Origin: Pyramidobacter porci
Lineage (GTDB): Bacteria > Synergistota > Synergistia > Synergistales > Dethiosulfovibrionaceae
Direction: 5' to 3'
Assembly: GCF_009695745.1 (NCBI RefSeq)
Contig: NZ_VUNH01000008.1
Location: 1-64,000, forward strand
DNA: 64,000 bases
Below are positions 51,903-60,684 of the stretch, one piece after another. Within the stretch, counting starts at the first letter, position 1; the number at the start of each line of letters is the position of its first letter. The notes below the pieces were generated by a model. That model was given only the letters and a program-made list of their open reading frames with translations. It did no database searches and was not told the origin of the DNA. The position numbers and the translations under genes are program-made.

Positions 51903-53315
51903 TTATTTGCTTTCCGCGGTCTTGTTGCGGAAAATCGCGATGTTGCAGAACGCGTAGATCCAGGCCAGCACCGCGCCCGCGTAGCACATGATCGTCCAGG
52001 GCAGGTACTCCAGCACCGGCACGTCGAGCACCGACGCCATATAAACGCCGGCGGCCGACCAGGGAATCAGCGGCACGACCACCGTGCCAGAATCCTCGAG
52101 CGTGCGGGACAGCACGTTGCGGCGGATGCCGAACTCGTCGAAAGGATCGCGGTACATGATGCCGGGCATGATGATGCTCAGGTAGGAATTGCCCGTGCCG
52201 AGAGCGGTGATAATACCCGTCAGCGAGGTGGAGAACACCAGACGGCCAACGCTGCTCTTGATGAAGCGCTCGCGCATAGCGCTGGTGATCACCTTGATCG
52301 TGCCGGTGCACTCGAGCTGCCCGGCGAAAATGTAGGCGAAGAACACGACCACGACCGAGCCGGACATGAAGGAAAGCCCGCCGCGGCTGAGCAGGCTGTC
52401 GACCACCTTGACGCCCGTCGCCGCCTTGGGACCGCTGGCCATGATCTTGACGATCGCGGGGAGCGAATGCCCCTGCATCATCGCAAACGGCACGGCGGCG
52501 ATCATCGAGGCCCAGAGCACTGGGATCGTGGGCTTGCCCATGTAGGACAGCACCAGCATGACGGCGGCGGGAAGCAGCACGAGCGGCGTCAGCTTGTAGG
52601 ATTTCTCGATCGCGCCGACGATCTCGTTGATGCGGGTCATGTCCATCGTGTCGGCGCCGGACGAGCCGACGTAGGCGTACACGGCCAGGCCGATGCAGAA
52701 CGCCGGCAGCGTCGTCCACATCATCGATTTGATGTGATCCATGATGTCGCACTCGGCGGTCGCGGCCGCCAGGACCGTGGTGTCGGAAATGGGACTGATC
52801 TTGTCGCCGAAGTAGCTGCCCGCGATGACCGCGCCCGCGGTGGCGGCGGGATTGATGCCGAGACCGTGACCGATGCCCATCAGCGCCACGCCGAACGTGG
52901 CCGCCGACCCCCACGAAGTGCCCGTCAGCACCGAGGAGATAGCGCAGATCACCGACGCCGAGACGAGGAACGTGCTGGGACGGAGGATCGACAGGCCGAC
53001 TTTGATCAGATAGGGCACCGTGCCGCCGGCCATCCAGATGGCGATCATCGGGCCGACGATCAGCAGGATCAGGATCGCCCCCGAAGCGCGGGCGACCATC
53101 GGGATGACGCCTTCCTTGAACATATAATCCCATGTGAAGCCGTAGCCGAACACATAGACGATCGTCGTCGCCAGCGCGACGATCAGGCACAGCATGCCCG
53201 TGTCGAAGTTCATGAACAGTTTGCCGACGATCATGATCGCGAGGATCATCACCATGATCGCAATCGCGCCGCCCAATGTGACTTCCTTGTGCGGCTTTGC
53301 CGTTTTTTCCGCCAT
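51903..53315 (-). CDS. NhaC-family Na+/H+ (or Na+-coupled solute) antiporter
   Basis: A 470-residue polytopic protein. ICAISSVLTGTSWGSAATFGVALMGIGHGLGINPAATAGAVIAGSYFGDKISPISDTTVLAAATAECDIMDHIKSM is the core NhaC signature with the GDK.SP.SDT motif. Members exchange Na+/H+ or malate/lactate-type solutes. Next to iadA, a role in amino-acid (for example aspartate) export or import is possible but unproven. AAGGAG lies 2-7 bases before the ATG. A near-consensus promoter and a structured leader lie upstream. Confidence 0.88.
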   Translation of the reverse strand: MAEKTAKPHKEVTLGGAIAIMVMILAIMIVGKLFMNFDTGMLCLIVALATTIVYVFGYGFTWDYMFKEGVIPMVARASGAILILLIVGPMIAIWMAGGTVPYLIKVGLSILRPSTFLVSASVICAISSVLTGTSWGSAATFGVALMGIGHGLGINPAATAGAVIAGSYFGDKISPISDTTVLAAATAECDIMDHIKSMMWTTLPAFCIGLAVYAYVGSSGADTMDMTRINEIVGAIEKSYKLTPLVLLPAAVMLVLSYMGKPTIPVLWASMIAAVPFAMMQGHSLPAIVKIMASGPKAATGVKVVDSLLSRGGLSFMSGSVVVVFFAYIFAGQLECTGTIKVITSAMRERFIKSSVGRLVFSTSLTGIITALGTGNSYLSIIMPGIMYRDPFDEFGIRRNVLSRTLEDSGTVVVPLIPWSAAGVYMASVLDVPVLEYLPWTIMCYAGAVLAWIYAFCNIAIFRNKTAESK

Positions 53316-53461
53316 ACTCCTTCAACCTCCCGTATCAAAAACCAAGGCCGCGCCCTTCGTCAGGGCCCTTTACGCCGCCAGCCGGCATCAGACCGCCGGC
53401 CGCAAAAAAAACGAGGCGTCGCCCGCCGGGCGACAGAATATTGGATACAGATTTGAATCCG
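53316..53461 (-). promoter_or_regulatory. Structured ~145-nt leader of the NhaC-type gene with attenuator-like hairpin
   Basis: Between the promoter and ATG, the transcript contains GTCGCCC-GGC-GGGCGAC, then GCCTCG and eight T (a terminator-like unit at about 53409-53432 on plus). GCCGGCGGTCTGATGCCGGC and a GGGCCCTGACGAAGGGC segment follow before GGGAGGTTGAAGGAG. No known riboswitch class was recognised. Confidence 0.5.
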
Positions 53462-53467
53462 CGTGAT

Positions 53468-53496
53468 TAGTATAATTTAAAATATTTACTCTGTCA
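53468..53496 (-). promoter_or_regulatory. Strong sigma70-type promoter of the NhaC-type gene
   Basis: Minus strand TTGACA (53491-53496), 17-base AT-rich spacer, TATACT (53468-53473). Predicted start near 53461. Confidence 0.8.
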
Positions 53497-53617
53497 ACGG
53501 AAAATTTTTCGGTGCGGAAAAACGTCCCCAACGCGGCCGGAAACGGGAAAGACGGGAACGCGCGCAAAAAAATGACGGGGCGCCCGTCGAGAGCGTTCCG
53601 TCACTGAAAAATGCGCG

Positions 53618-54325
53618 TTATTGCCTTTCCGTTTCCTCCAACAGCGAACGGTAACGAAACGTGTTCAGCACGTGTTCCTCCATCAGCCGGCGGCTGCGCT
53701 CGGCCTCGTGGGCCTCGAGCGCGTCGATGATCAGGGAATGTTCCTTCCAGCTCGGCACGTTTTCCCCCGTCGAACGCGTTCGTTCCCGATAAAATCGGGT
53801 ATAAAGCAGCGTATACATCGTAGAGCGCCAATAGCTGCTGTTGAAGAAGCGCAGCAGGTACACGTTGCCGGAAAAAGAGACGATCAGGCGGTGCAGTTCT
53901 TCGTTCAACTGCGCGTACTGTGCTTTCTCCTCGGGAGTTTGCCGCTCTCGTCCGAACAATTCCGCCTCTTTGGCGTTGATCGCGCGCAGCACCGTCACGT
54001 GTTCCGGCGTGCAGCCATGCGCCAGCCACGCCGCGGCGGCCCCCTCCACGGCGGCGCGGCTGTAGAAGATCTGCCGCATGTCCTCCGACGACAGCGCCGG
54101 CAGCAGATAGCCTTTGCGGCCCCGCTCCTTGACCAGGATGCCCTCCGCGACCAGCCGGCTGAGCGCGGTGCGCAGCGGCGTACGGCTCATCGACAGGCGT
54201 TCGGACAGATCCGGCTCGAAAAGCCGCTGCCCGGGAACGATCTCGCGCTGACGGATCAGCTCCACCACGGTGTTGAACGCGCGCAGCTCGGCGTTTTGCT
54301 TCAACGCTTCTACCTCTTGCTCCAT
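53618..54325 (-). CDS. GntR/FadR-family regulator (FCD domain)
   Basis: A 235-residue regulator. Winged helix with LSERLSMSRTPLRTALSRLVAEGILVKERGRKGYLL near residues 40-76, then an FCD domain with NEELHRLIVSFSGNVYLLRFFNS and WKEHSLIIDALEAHEAERSRRLMEEHV. GGGAG precedes the ATG. It is encoded upstream of, and in the same direction as, the NhaC-iadA unit (about 150 bases from that promoter), which is a plausible target. Confidence 0.87.
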   Translation of the reverse strand: MEQEVEALKQNAELRAFNTVVELIRQREIVPGQRLFEPDLSERLSMSRTPLRTALSRLVAEGILVKERGRKGYLLPALSSEDMRQIFYSRAAVEGAAAAWLAHGCTPEHVTVLRAINAKEAELFGRERQTPEEKAQYAQLNEELHRLIVSFSGNVYLLRFFNSSYWRSTMYTLLYTRFYRERTRSTGENVPSWKEHSLIIDALEAHEAERSRRLMEEHVLNTFRYRSLLEETERQ

Positions 54326-54424
54326 CGAAAATCTCCCTTCCGACGTCGCTCTCGACGCTCGAAAAACGTTCCTCCGGCAATGAAGCGCCGCCGAACGGGA
54401 ACTCTTTTTCCGGATATCCGCTCC

Positions 54425-55819
54425 CTATTGGCCGGTACGCGCGGCGAGACGGCGGCTTTTCAGCTTCCAGCGGCCGGAGTTGAAATAAAGCCACAGCAGC
54501 GCGCCGCGCACGCCCAGGTCGAGATCCATGGCGTACCACGCGCCAGCCAGCCCCAACCCCAGCTTGTTCACGAACATCCAGGCCGCGCCCAGACGCAGCC
54601 CCAGCATGGAAAAAATGCCCAGCCACAGCGGCGCGGTCGTGTCGCCCGCGCCGCGCAGCGCGCCCGAACTGGTCAGCGCCGCGCCGAAAAGCGTCTCCAC
54701 CCACGCCACGATGCGCAGCGCCCGCGCGCCCTGCTCGATCACGGCCGCGTCGGACGTGAACACGCGGATCAGCCATTCGGCCCCGAAGTACATGCCCGTG
54801 CTCACCGCCGCCATCACGCCCAGACAGAGGTGGATGCAGGCCCGCCCTTCGGCTTCGGCGCGCCGTTCGTCGCCCGCGCCCAGGGCCTGGCCGACCAGCG
54901 TCGTGGCGGCGATGGCGATGCCGTAAACGGGATTGTAACACACGCCTTCGGCCGTCGTGGCCAGATAATGCGCCGAGACCGACACCGTGCCCAGCGCGGA
55001 GATCACCGACATGTAGAGGATCTGCCCGCTGGAGAGCACGATGCGTTCGGCCGCGATCGGCAAACCGACGCGCAGCAGATCGTTCAGGCGCTTTTTTTCG
55101 AAGCGCAGGAACCGCGGCGCCGACAGTTGGAGATCGCTCCGGCACCGTCTCAGCGCGGCCGCCATGGCAACCGCCGCCAAAACGATCGAAACCGCCGTCG
55201 ATACCGCCGCGCCGCGCACGCCCCAGCCCATGCCCCACACCGGCAGGCCGCCCAGCCAGTCAAGATTCCGGCTGGGATAGATGAGCAGAAAGTTGCCCGC
55301 CACGTTGCACAGGTTGGCGGCGACTGAGATCTTCATCGGCGTCACCGTGTCGCCGGCGGACTGGAGCACGCTCGCCATCGAACGCTCCGCCACGAGGAAG
55401 GGCATGGACGCGCCGACGATACGCATGTAGGCCGCCGCGTCGGGAGCCACGTCGGGGGCGGCGCGCATCCAGGCGACGTACAGGCCGGCGCAGGATTCGG
55501 CGGCCGCGGTCATGCACAGGCCGATCAGCGTGCCGAGCATGACCGCCTGCGCGGCGTAGTGCCCCGCCAGCGCGTAGTCCTTCGCGCCCCAGCAGCGCGC
55601 CACCAGCACGGAAGCGCCGCCGGCGGCGATCATCGTCACCGCGTAGGCCAGCCACATGGGCTGCGCGTTCAGCGCCGCAGCCGCCGTCGCCGCGGCCCCC
55701 AGCGAACCGACCATGGCCACGTCGACGATGTTCACCAGCGTGAACATCACGTTTTCGAAGACAGCCGGCAGCGCCAGACGGATCACCCGCCTCAGCGTGC
55801 CCCGAGGTTTCTTTTCCAT
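54425..55819 (-). CDS. MATE-family efflux transporter
   Basis: A 464-residue, 12-helix exporter of the MOP superfamily. N-terminal LALPAVFENVMFTLVNIVDVAMVGSLGAAATAAAALNAQP and the repeat-half block ERIVLSSGQILYMSVISALGTVSVSAHYLA are typical, as is GIAIAATTLVGQALGAGDERRAEAEG. Exports cationic compounds or drugs with Na+ or H+. Ends ~100 bases before the GntR gene; operon with it is possible. A separate upstream terminator (55940) isolates it from the DUF362 gene. Confidence 0.92.
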   Translation of the reverse strand: MEKKPRGTLRRVIRLALPAVFENVMFTLVNIVDVAMVGSLGAAATAAAALNAQPMWLAYAVTMIAAGGASVLVARCWGAKDYALAGHYAAQAVMLGTLIGLCMTAAAESCAGLYVAWMRAAPDVAPDAAAYMRIVGASMPFLVAERSMASVLQSAGDTVTPMKISVAANLCNVAGNFLLIYPSRNLDWLGGLPVWGMGWGVRGAAVSTAVSIVLAAVAMAAALRRCRSDLQLSAPRFLRFEKKRLNDLLRVGLPIAAERIVLSSGQILYMSVISALGTVSVSAHYLATTAEGVCYNPVYGIAIAATTLVGQALGAGDERRAEAEGRACIHLCLGVMAAVSTGMYFGAEWLIRVFTSDAAVIEQGARALRIVAWVETLFGAALTSSGALRGAGDTTAPLWLGIFSMLGLRLGAAWMFVNKLGLGLAGAWYAMDLDLGVRGALLWLYFNSGRWKLKSRRLAARTGQ

Positions 55820-55939
55820 GCCTCTCCCCGTCCCTTCGCGCCCACTTTACCAGCTTCGCGGCGTTTTTGCAAAAAGAAAATGAAAGGCAATCTTTAAATA
55901 AAACTGATACGGCGAGCTGCGCGATTCATGCGGGGGACG

Positions 55940-55986
55940 ATCCGAAAAAAGCCGGAGATCGTCGTGATCTCCGGCTTTTTTCGGAT
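55940..55986. terminator. Terminator with perfect 21-bp arms
   Basis: Arms 55940-55960 and 55966-55986, loop GTCGT, with A6/T6 inside the stem. It ends the DUF362 transcript on the minus strand and could work both ways. Confidence 0.88.
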
Positions 55987-56002
55987 GTTTTTTCGCGGCG
56001 GA

Positions 56003-57145
56003 TTATTCGCCCTCGCCCTCTTCGATGTGGATCGTCCTCAGCTCGTAGTCCAGCGAGCCCATACCGATCTTCGCGCCGTGCTCGAACTGAGCGTGCGGAG
56101 CGGCGGCCGGATGAAGGAGCTGGAACTTGTCATCGCCCGCGTGGAAATAATGTTCTTCCACAGCCGAGCCCGAAGCGGCCACGACCATGTCGTAACAGGC
56201 TTTGTCCAACGCCACGGGGTCGGTGCTGGCGGCAATGCCGATATTGGGGACGATGGGCGTGTCGCTCCAGCCGCAGCAGTCGCACAGCGGCGTGATGTCC
56301 ATCATGACGTTGATGAACAGCGGGCGCACCTTGTCCTTGATCGCGCCCCAGGCGTACTCGGCCATGCGGCAGTTGAAGCTCGACTTGTCCTCGTCGGCCG
56401 TCCAGATCATGCCGACGGCCCTGGTAGGGCAGACGGTCATGCACTCGCAGCAGCCCAGGCACGGTTCGGCGTGAATATGCGACGTCGTTTTGCCGGCGGC
56501 GTCTTTCTCCATCGTGATGGCGTGTCCGGGGCAGTTGCGGAAGCAGCGGCCGCAGCCAATGCATTTTTCTTCGTCGACTTCGAGATGAACGGCGTGCTGG
56601 GCCTTTTTGCCGCGTGCCGGCACGCAGCCCATGGCGAGGTTCTTGATCGTGCCGCCGTAGCCGGCCGCCACGTGCCCCTTAAAGTGAGACACGACGACGA
56701 GCGCGTCGGCTTCGGCGACGGCGGACGAGATTTCGACTTTTTTGAAGTACTGGCCGTCGATTTCAACTTCGCGGAAATCGTTGCTCTTCAGGCCGTCGGC
56801 GATAATCAGCGGCGCGCCGGTCACTTCGTAGCCGAAGCCGTTTTCGATGGCGGTGATCAGGTGATCGACGGAGTTCTTGCGGCTGCCCACGTAGAGCGTG
56901 TTGCTGTCGACGAGGAACGGCTTGCCGCCGCATTTCTTGATCTCGTCCACGACGGCGCGGATGAAAATGGGGCGCAGATAGGTGTCGTTGCCCTTCTCGC
57001 CGAAGTGCAGCTTCACGGCCGTGAGCGCGTCCTTCGCGACGGTCCTTTTGAACTCTACGGCCTCGACGGCCTTTTTCAGCACGTCCACCTTGCTGACGCC
57101 GGGCGTGAAGGGCGCGAACCAGACCATCGACTTTTTATTTCCCAT
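56003..57145 (-). CDS. DUF362 protein with two [4Fe-4S] ferredoxin motifs
   Basis: A 380-residue cytoplasmic protein. N-terminal DUF362 domain (AVKLHFGEKGNDTYLRPIFIRAVVDEIKKCGGKPFLVDSNTLY; HFKGHVAAGYGGTIKNLAMGC). Then CIGCGRCFRNCPG and CLGCCECMTVCPT, each Cys-x2-Cys-x2-Cys-x3-Cys-type cluster ligands near 197 and 231, followed by the rest of DUF362. Probably redox or electron transfer; no defined reaction. The ATG at 57145 after GGGGGG is chosen over GTG 57175, whose extension is not conserved. Monocistronic between a terminator and the divergent MscS gene. Confidence 0.88.
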   Translation of the reverse strand: MGNKKSMVWFAPFTPGVSKVDVLKKAVEAVEFKRTVAKDALTAVKLHFGEKGNDTYLRPIFIRAVVDEIKKCGGKPFLVDSNTLYVGSRKNSVDHLITAIENGFGYEVTGAPLIIADGLKSNDFREVEIDGQYFKKVEISSAVAEADALVVVSHFKGHVAAGYGGTIKNLAMGCVPARGKKAQHAVHLEVDEEKCIGCGRCFRNCPGHAITMEKDAAGKTTSHIHAEPCLGCCECMTVCPTRAVGMIWTADEDKSSFNCRMAEYAWGAIKDKVRPLFINVMMDITPLCDCCGWSDTPIVPNIGIAASTDPVALDKACYDMVVAASGSAVEEHYFHAGDDKFQLLHPAAAPHAQFEHGAKIGMGSLDYELRTIHIEEGEGE

Positions 57146-57278
57146 TGTGAAAATCCCCCCTGCGAATTTTTTCACCGCAACGACTCCCCCCGGAACCGCC
57201 CGCGGCTGTTCGACGAAAGTTTACCACATAAAGCGAACTCCAAGTCAAGCGGGCACTCAAAATAGGCGATTTTACCGA

Positions 57279-57308
57279 TTCGCATTTTCAGACACACTGG
57301 CTTATAAT
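57279..57308 (+). promoter_or_regulatory. Candidate promoter of the MscS-type gene
   Basis: TTCGCA (57279-57284), 18-base spacer, TATAAT (57303-57308), about 40 bases before the start codon. Confidence 0.5.
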
Positions 57309-57347
57309 TTCTCAATGAGACCCATCAGGATTCAAGGAGTGTTGCCG

Positions 57348-59660
57348 ATGAAAAAAATCTTCTCGTTCGCCGCCGCGCTTTTGCTCGCGTGCTCTTTCGT
57401 TCGCCCGGCCGAGGCCGTCGACGCGCTGTCGGTCATCGCCGGCGGCGCCGCGGAACCCGCCGCCGATACGGCGGCGTCCGCGGACCAGACCGCCGCCAGG
57501 GACGAAATCCCCCAGCCTTACGTTCCCTCCGCCGCCGATGCGGAGGCCTGCAGCAAGCGCCTCGCCGAGATCGAACGGATTCTCGCCGAATTGGAAAGCC
57601 TCAAAGCCGACGAAGCCGCCGCCCGTTTCGGCGTCACCGCCGAAGACGTGACGAGGCGCGTCGAAAATCTGACGCTGCTCAAAAACGCTTACCCGCGCCT
57701 CATCAACGCCATCGGGCGCAAAAAGCAGGACGACGCCGACCTGGCCCGGCAGAAGGGCGACACCAGTTCGCCCGAACTGACGCTGAACGACAAACCGCCT
57801 TACAAGCTCAGCTACTACGACTCTTACATCGGCAACCTCGACGATATCCGCAAGCAGATCGACGACGCCAAAGAAGGTCTGGCGCGCTTCGACTCGTACG
57901 CCGCCGCCTCGCAGAAACTCGTCGAGGAGCGCGAAGCGGCGTGGCGCCTCGCCCGCGACAACTATCAGAAAGAGCAGAACCAAAAGACTTCCTGGCAGCT
58001 TCAGGGCGCCGCGTATCTGCTGGAAATCGCCCGCGCCCAGCTGATCCTCGACGGTTTCGAAAAAGAACGCGCCGCTACCGCCCTCGCGAAATACGAGCTG
58101 CAGTATCAGCGCCGCGGCTATCTGCAAAAATATATCCGCGAGAACCTCGACCTGAGCGCAGAAAGTTTTGCCGCCCAGATCGCCGCGCTGAACGCCGAGA
58201 TCAAAAAGCTGGAAGACTCGCGTCCGGCCCTGAACCGCCAGCTCAAACAGGCGGAAGCCGCCGCCGAGACCGCCGAAATGAAATACGCCGCCGTCGCCGA
58301 CGACAAAGACAAAGGCGCCGCCCAACTGGAAATGAGCTACCGCACCGCCGAGCGCGACCGCTACCGCCTGCAGCTCGAACAGCTTCAGGAGACGCTGGTG
58401 CTCTACGCCGAGCGCAAGCGCCTGTGGACGCTGCGCTACGACCTGGCCCGCGGCGCCGTCGACGAAACGACCATTCCCGCCGTCGTCAAAAACATGAACG
58501 CCGAAATCAAAACCCTCGAAAACAACCTGCTCGACGTACAGAAGGATCTGCTCTCGCTGCAGAGCCGCCAGTCCGCTATCAGCAAGATGCTCGACAGCGA
58601 AACGACCGAGGCCAAATATCTGCCGGGGCTGAAAAAATACAGCTCCGCCGTGCAGGCCTCTATCGACAGCTGCCTCAGTTACACCGCCGCCGTCATCTCG
58701 CTGTCCGCGCAGGAGCGCGCTTTCGCCGGCGAACTGCAGGAGACCTACAAGACCGTGTCCACCTTCGACAAGATCCACGCCTTCTGGAAAACGCACGCCG
58801 CCACGCTTCTGAACACCGAGCTGTGGCAAAGCGGCGGCTACGCTGTGCGCCTCAAGGAATTCCTGATCGCGCTCGCCATCATCGTCTTCGGCACGTGGGG
58901 GGCCCGCAAACTGGTGCACATGTTCTCGTGGGTCGTGGGCAAATATTTCAAGTTCGACGAGACCAGCCGCCGCACCTTCGACCGTTTCGTGTTCTACCTC
59001 GCCGGCATCGCCATCTTCCTGACGGCGCTGCACATCGTCGGCATCCCGCTGACGGCCTTCGCGTTCCTCGGCGGCGCTGTCGCCATCGCCATCGGTTTCG
59101 GCGCTCAGAACATGTTCAAGAACCTCATGGGCGGCATCCTGCTGACGCTCAACCGACCCTTTCGCCTCGGCGACGTCATCGAAGTGGCCGGCGTCTCCGG
59201 CACCGTTACCGACTTAGGCGTACGCTCCACGCTGATCCGCACGTTCGACGAAAAAGAAGTCGTCGTCCCCAACAGCCAGCTGCTCGACAACCAGCTCATC
59301 AACTGGAGCCTGTCCGACGCGCTGCTGCGGGTCAGCGTCGATTTCGGCGTCGAGTACGGCACGCCGGCGAAGAAAGTCAAAGACGTGGTTCTGCGCATCG
59401 CCGACGCCAACCCCAAGATCCTCAAGAATCCCGCGCCGTGGGTCTATTTCGCCGATTTCGGCGACAGTGAGCTCAACTTCTCGCTCTACTTCTGGGTCAA
59501 CCAGAAGATCGCCAGCGGCATGAAAGTCAGCGGCGAACTTCGCGAGGCCATTCAGGAAGTCTTCGCGCAGGAAGGGCTGCGCATGGCTTACCCGCACATT
59601 GACGTGAGCATTTCCAACGCCGGCGAAAAACAGCGGACATCACAGCTGCAGAATCTTTAA
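57348..59660 (+). CDS. MscS-family mechanosensitive channel with long periplasmic coiled-coil domain
   Basis: A 770-residue protein. Signal peptide (MKKIFSFAAALLLACSFVRPAEA), then ~450 residues of heptad-rich helix (many Lys/Glu/Ala/Gln, for example LNAEIKKLEDSRPALNRQLKQAEAAAETAEMKYA). Several membrane helices follow at ~505-640, and a C-terminal MscS core with AFLGGAVAIAIGFGAQNMFKNLMGGILLTLNRPFRLGDVIEV and VVPNSQLLDNQLINWS. The architecture resembles large MscK/MscM-type channels. Releases solutes upon osmotic downshock. ATG 57348 has AAGGAGTG; the open frame upstream to 56982 is antisense to DUF362 and not real. Confidence 0.92.
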   Translation: MKKIFSFAAALLLACSFVRPAEAVDALSVIAGGAAEPAADTAASADQTAARDEIPQPYVPSAADAEACSKRLAEIERILAELESLKADEAAARFGVTAEDVTRRVENLTLLKNAYPRLINAIGRKKQDDADLARQKGDTSSPELTLNDKPPYKLSYYDSYIGNLDDIRKQIDDAKEGLARFDSYAAASQKLVEEREAAWRLARDNYQKEQNQKTSWQLQGAAYLLEIARAQLILDGFEKERAATALAKYELQYQRRGYLQKYIRENLDLSAESFAAQIAALNAEIKKLEDSRPALNRQLKQAEAAAETAEMKYAAVADDKDKGAAQLEMSYRTAERDRYRLQLEQLQETLVLYAERKRLWTLRYDLARGAVDETTIPAVVKNMNAEIKTLENNLLDVQKDLLSLQSRQSAISKMLDSETTEAKYLPGLKKYSSAVQASIDSCLSYTAAVISLSAQERAFAGELQETYKTVSTFDKIHAFWKTHAATLLNTELWQSGGYAVRLKEFLIALAIIVFGTWGARKLVHMFSWVVGKYFKFDETSRRTFDRFVFYLAGIAIFLTALHIVGIPLTAFAFLGGAVAIAIGFGAQNMFKNLMGGILLTLNRPFRLGDVIEVAGVSGTVTDLGVRSTLIRTFDEKEVVVPNSQLLDNQLINWSLSDALLRVSVDFGVEYGTPAKKVKDVVLRIADANPKILKNPAPWVYFADFGDSELNFSLYFWVNQKIASGMKVSGELREAIQEVFAQEGLRMAYPHIDVSISNAGEKQRTSQLQNL

Positions 59661-59665
59661 ACACG

Positions 59666-59712
59666 AAAAATGCAGACAGTCCATCGGAACTCAGGATTGT
59701 CTGCATTTTTAT
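59666..59712 (+). terminator. Intrinsic terminator after the MscS-type gene
   Basis: AAAAATGCAGACA ... TGTCTGCATTTTT, with further pairing TCC/GGA inside; T-rich tail. The A-run on the other side may also terminate the convergent TetR gene. Confidence 0.85.
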
Positions 59713-59761
59713 TTATACGCAGGGACATGTCCGTTCATGCCCGCTTCATTTTCCTCGTACA

Positions 59762-60343
59762 TTATCTTCCGCGGCTCGAACTTTTCGGCGGCGGTTTAGA
59801 TTCATTCGCTCCTTCCGAAGCGGCATGCGGCGAAAAAAACACGTCCAGCACCGACGTGAAGGAACGAATATCAGAGTTCATGCCATCGTGGAGCCAGTAC
59901 ATAAAGAATCCCATCAATACATGCTCATAGAATGAAACCAGCGTTGTGCGATCCTTTTCATAAAAGGGATGGTTCTGCTGCTTTTCCCGTACGTACCGCA
60001 CCGCGCTGCGTTTCACAAATGTCTCGATATTCCGCACCAGGATCGTCTTGTAGACCGAATGAAAGAGCCGCAGAATCTCTCTGCGGTGAGCCAAGCAGTT
60101 GTTCGCCAGCGACGCCACGCTGTCGTACAGACCGCTCAGTTCGCGGTCCTCCCCGACAGGAGCCAGCCATTCCTTCAGTACCGCCTCCATCAGCGATTGA
60201 ATGCTGTCGTAGTAATAATAAAAGGTGTTGCGGCTGATCTCGCAGCGATCGGTGATGTTCTTCACCGTAAGCTTGCCGTAACTGCTCTCCTTAAGGATCT
60301 GCACAAACGTATCATGAATCGCTTTCTCCGTGTAATTAATCAT
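59762..60343 (-). CDS. TetR-family transcription regulator
   Basis: A 193-residue regulator. The N-terminal helix-turn-helix KLTVKNITDRCEISRNTFYYYYDSIQSLMEAVL (residues 24-56) is typical TetR; the C-terminal part is all-helical ligand domain with a charged, serine-rich tail. GGAGGTACAACC supports ATG 60343. Target unknown; neighbours are the MscS-type and SLH-porin genes. Confidence 0.88.
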   Translation of the reverse strand: MINYTEKAIHDTFVQILKESSYGKLTVKNITDRCEISRNTFYYYYDSIQSLMEAVLKEWLAPVGEDRELSGLYDSVASLANNCLAHRREILRLFHSVYKTILVRNIETFVKRSAVRYVREKQQNHPFYEKDRTTLVSFYEHVLMGFFMYWLHDGMNSDIRSFTSVLDVFFSPHAASEGANESKPPPKSSSRGR

Positions 60344-60684
60344 GGTTGTACCTCCGCTCAACTTGCCGTGAGCAGTCTCCGCGGCCCCGCTCCGAAGCCC
60401 GCGGGGGCGGCTTTCCCTTCCCTGCAGAAGGTCTTATATCATTGCACGAATTCAATGGAATTTATTGTACTGCCTGAAGAGCGGTTTATGTCATCCGTAA
60501 AAACTACAGTTAACTTTTTTCGGAACTCTCCATGAAATCCGCTGAATCCCTCCTGACTAAAAACGATCCCGAGAAATATTTTCTGCTTTTTGCGGAACGA
60601 AGAAGGCGGCCCGAAACGGGCCGCCTTCTTTTCTTTACCGCATTCCGCCTTGTGGAGCACAGCAAGAAAGCTCGTTGATTCAGT
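60344..60684. other. Intergenic region between the TetR and SLH-porin genes
   Basis: About 340 bases without a credible ORF. Contains the porin terminator at 60600-60630 and, nearer the TetR gene, AT-rich stretches (60440-60520) that likely hold its promoter; no well-spaced boxes were found. Confidence 0.5.
60600..60630. terminator. Terminator after the SLH-porin gene
   Basis: AAGAAGGCGGCCCG - AAA - CGGGCCGCCTTCTT, perfect 14-bp stem; T-rich on both flanks. Confidence 0.82.
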
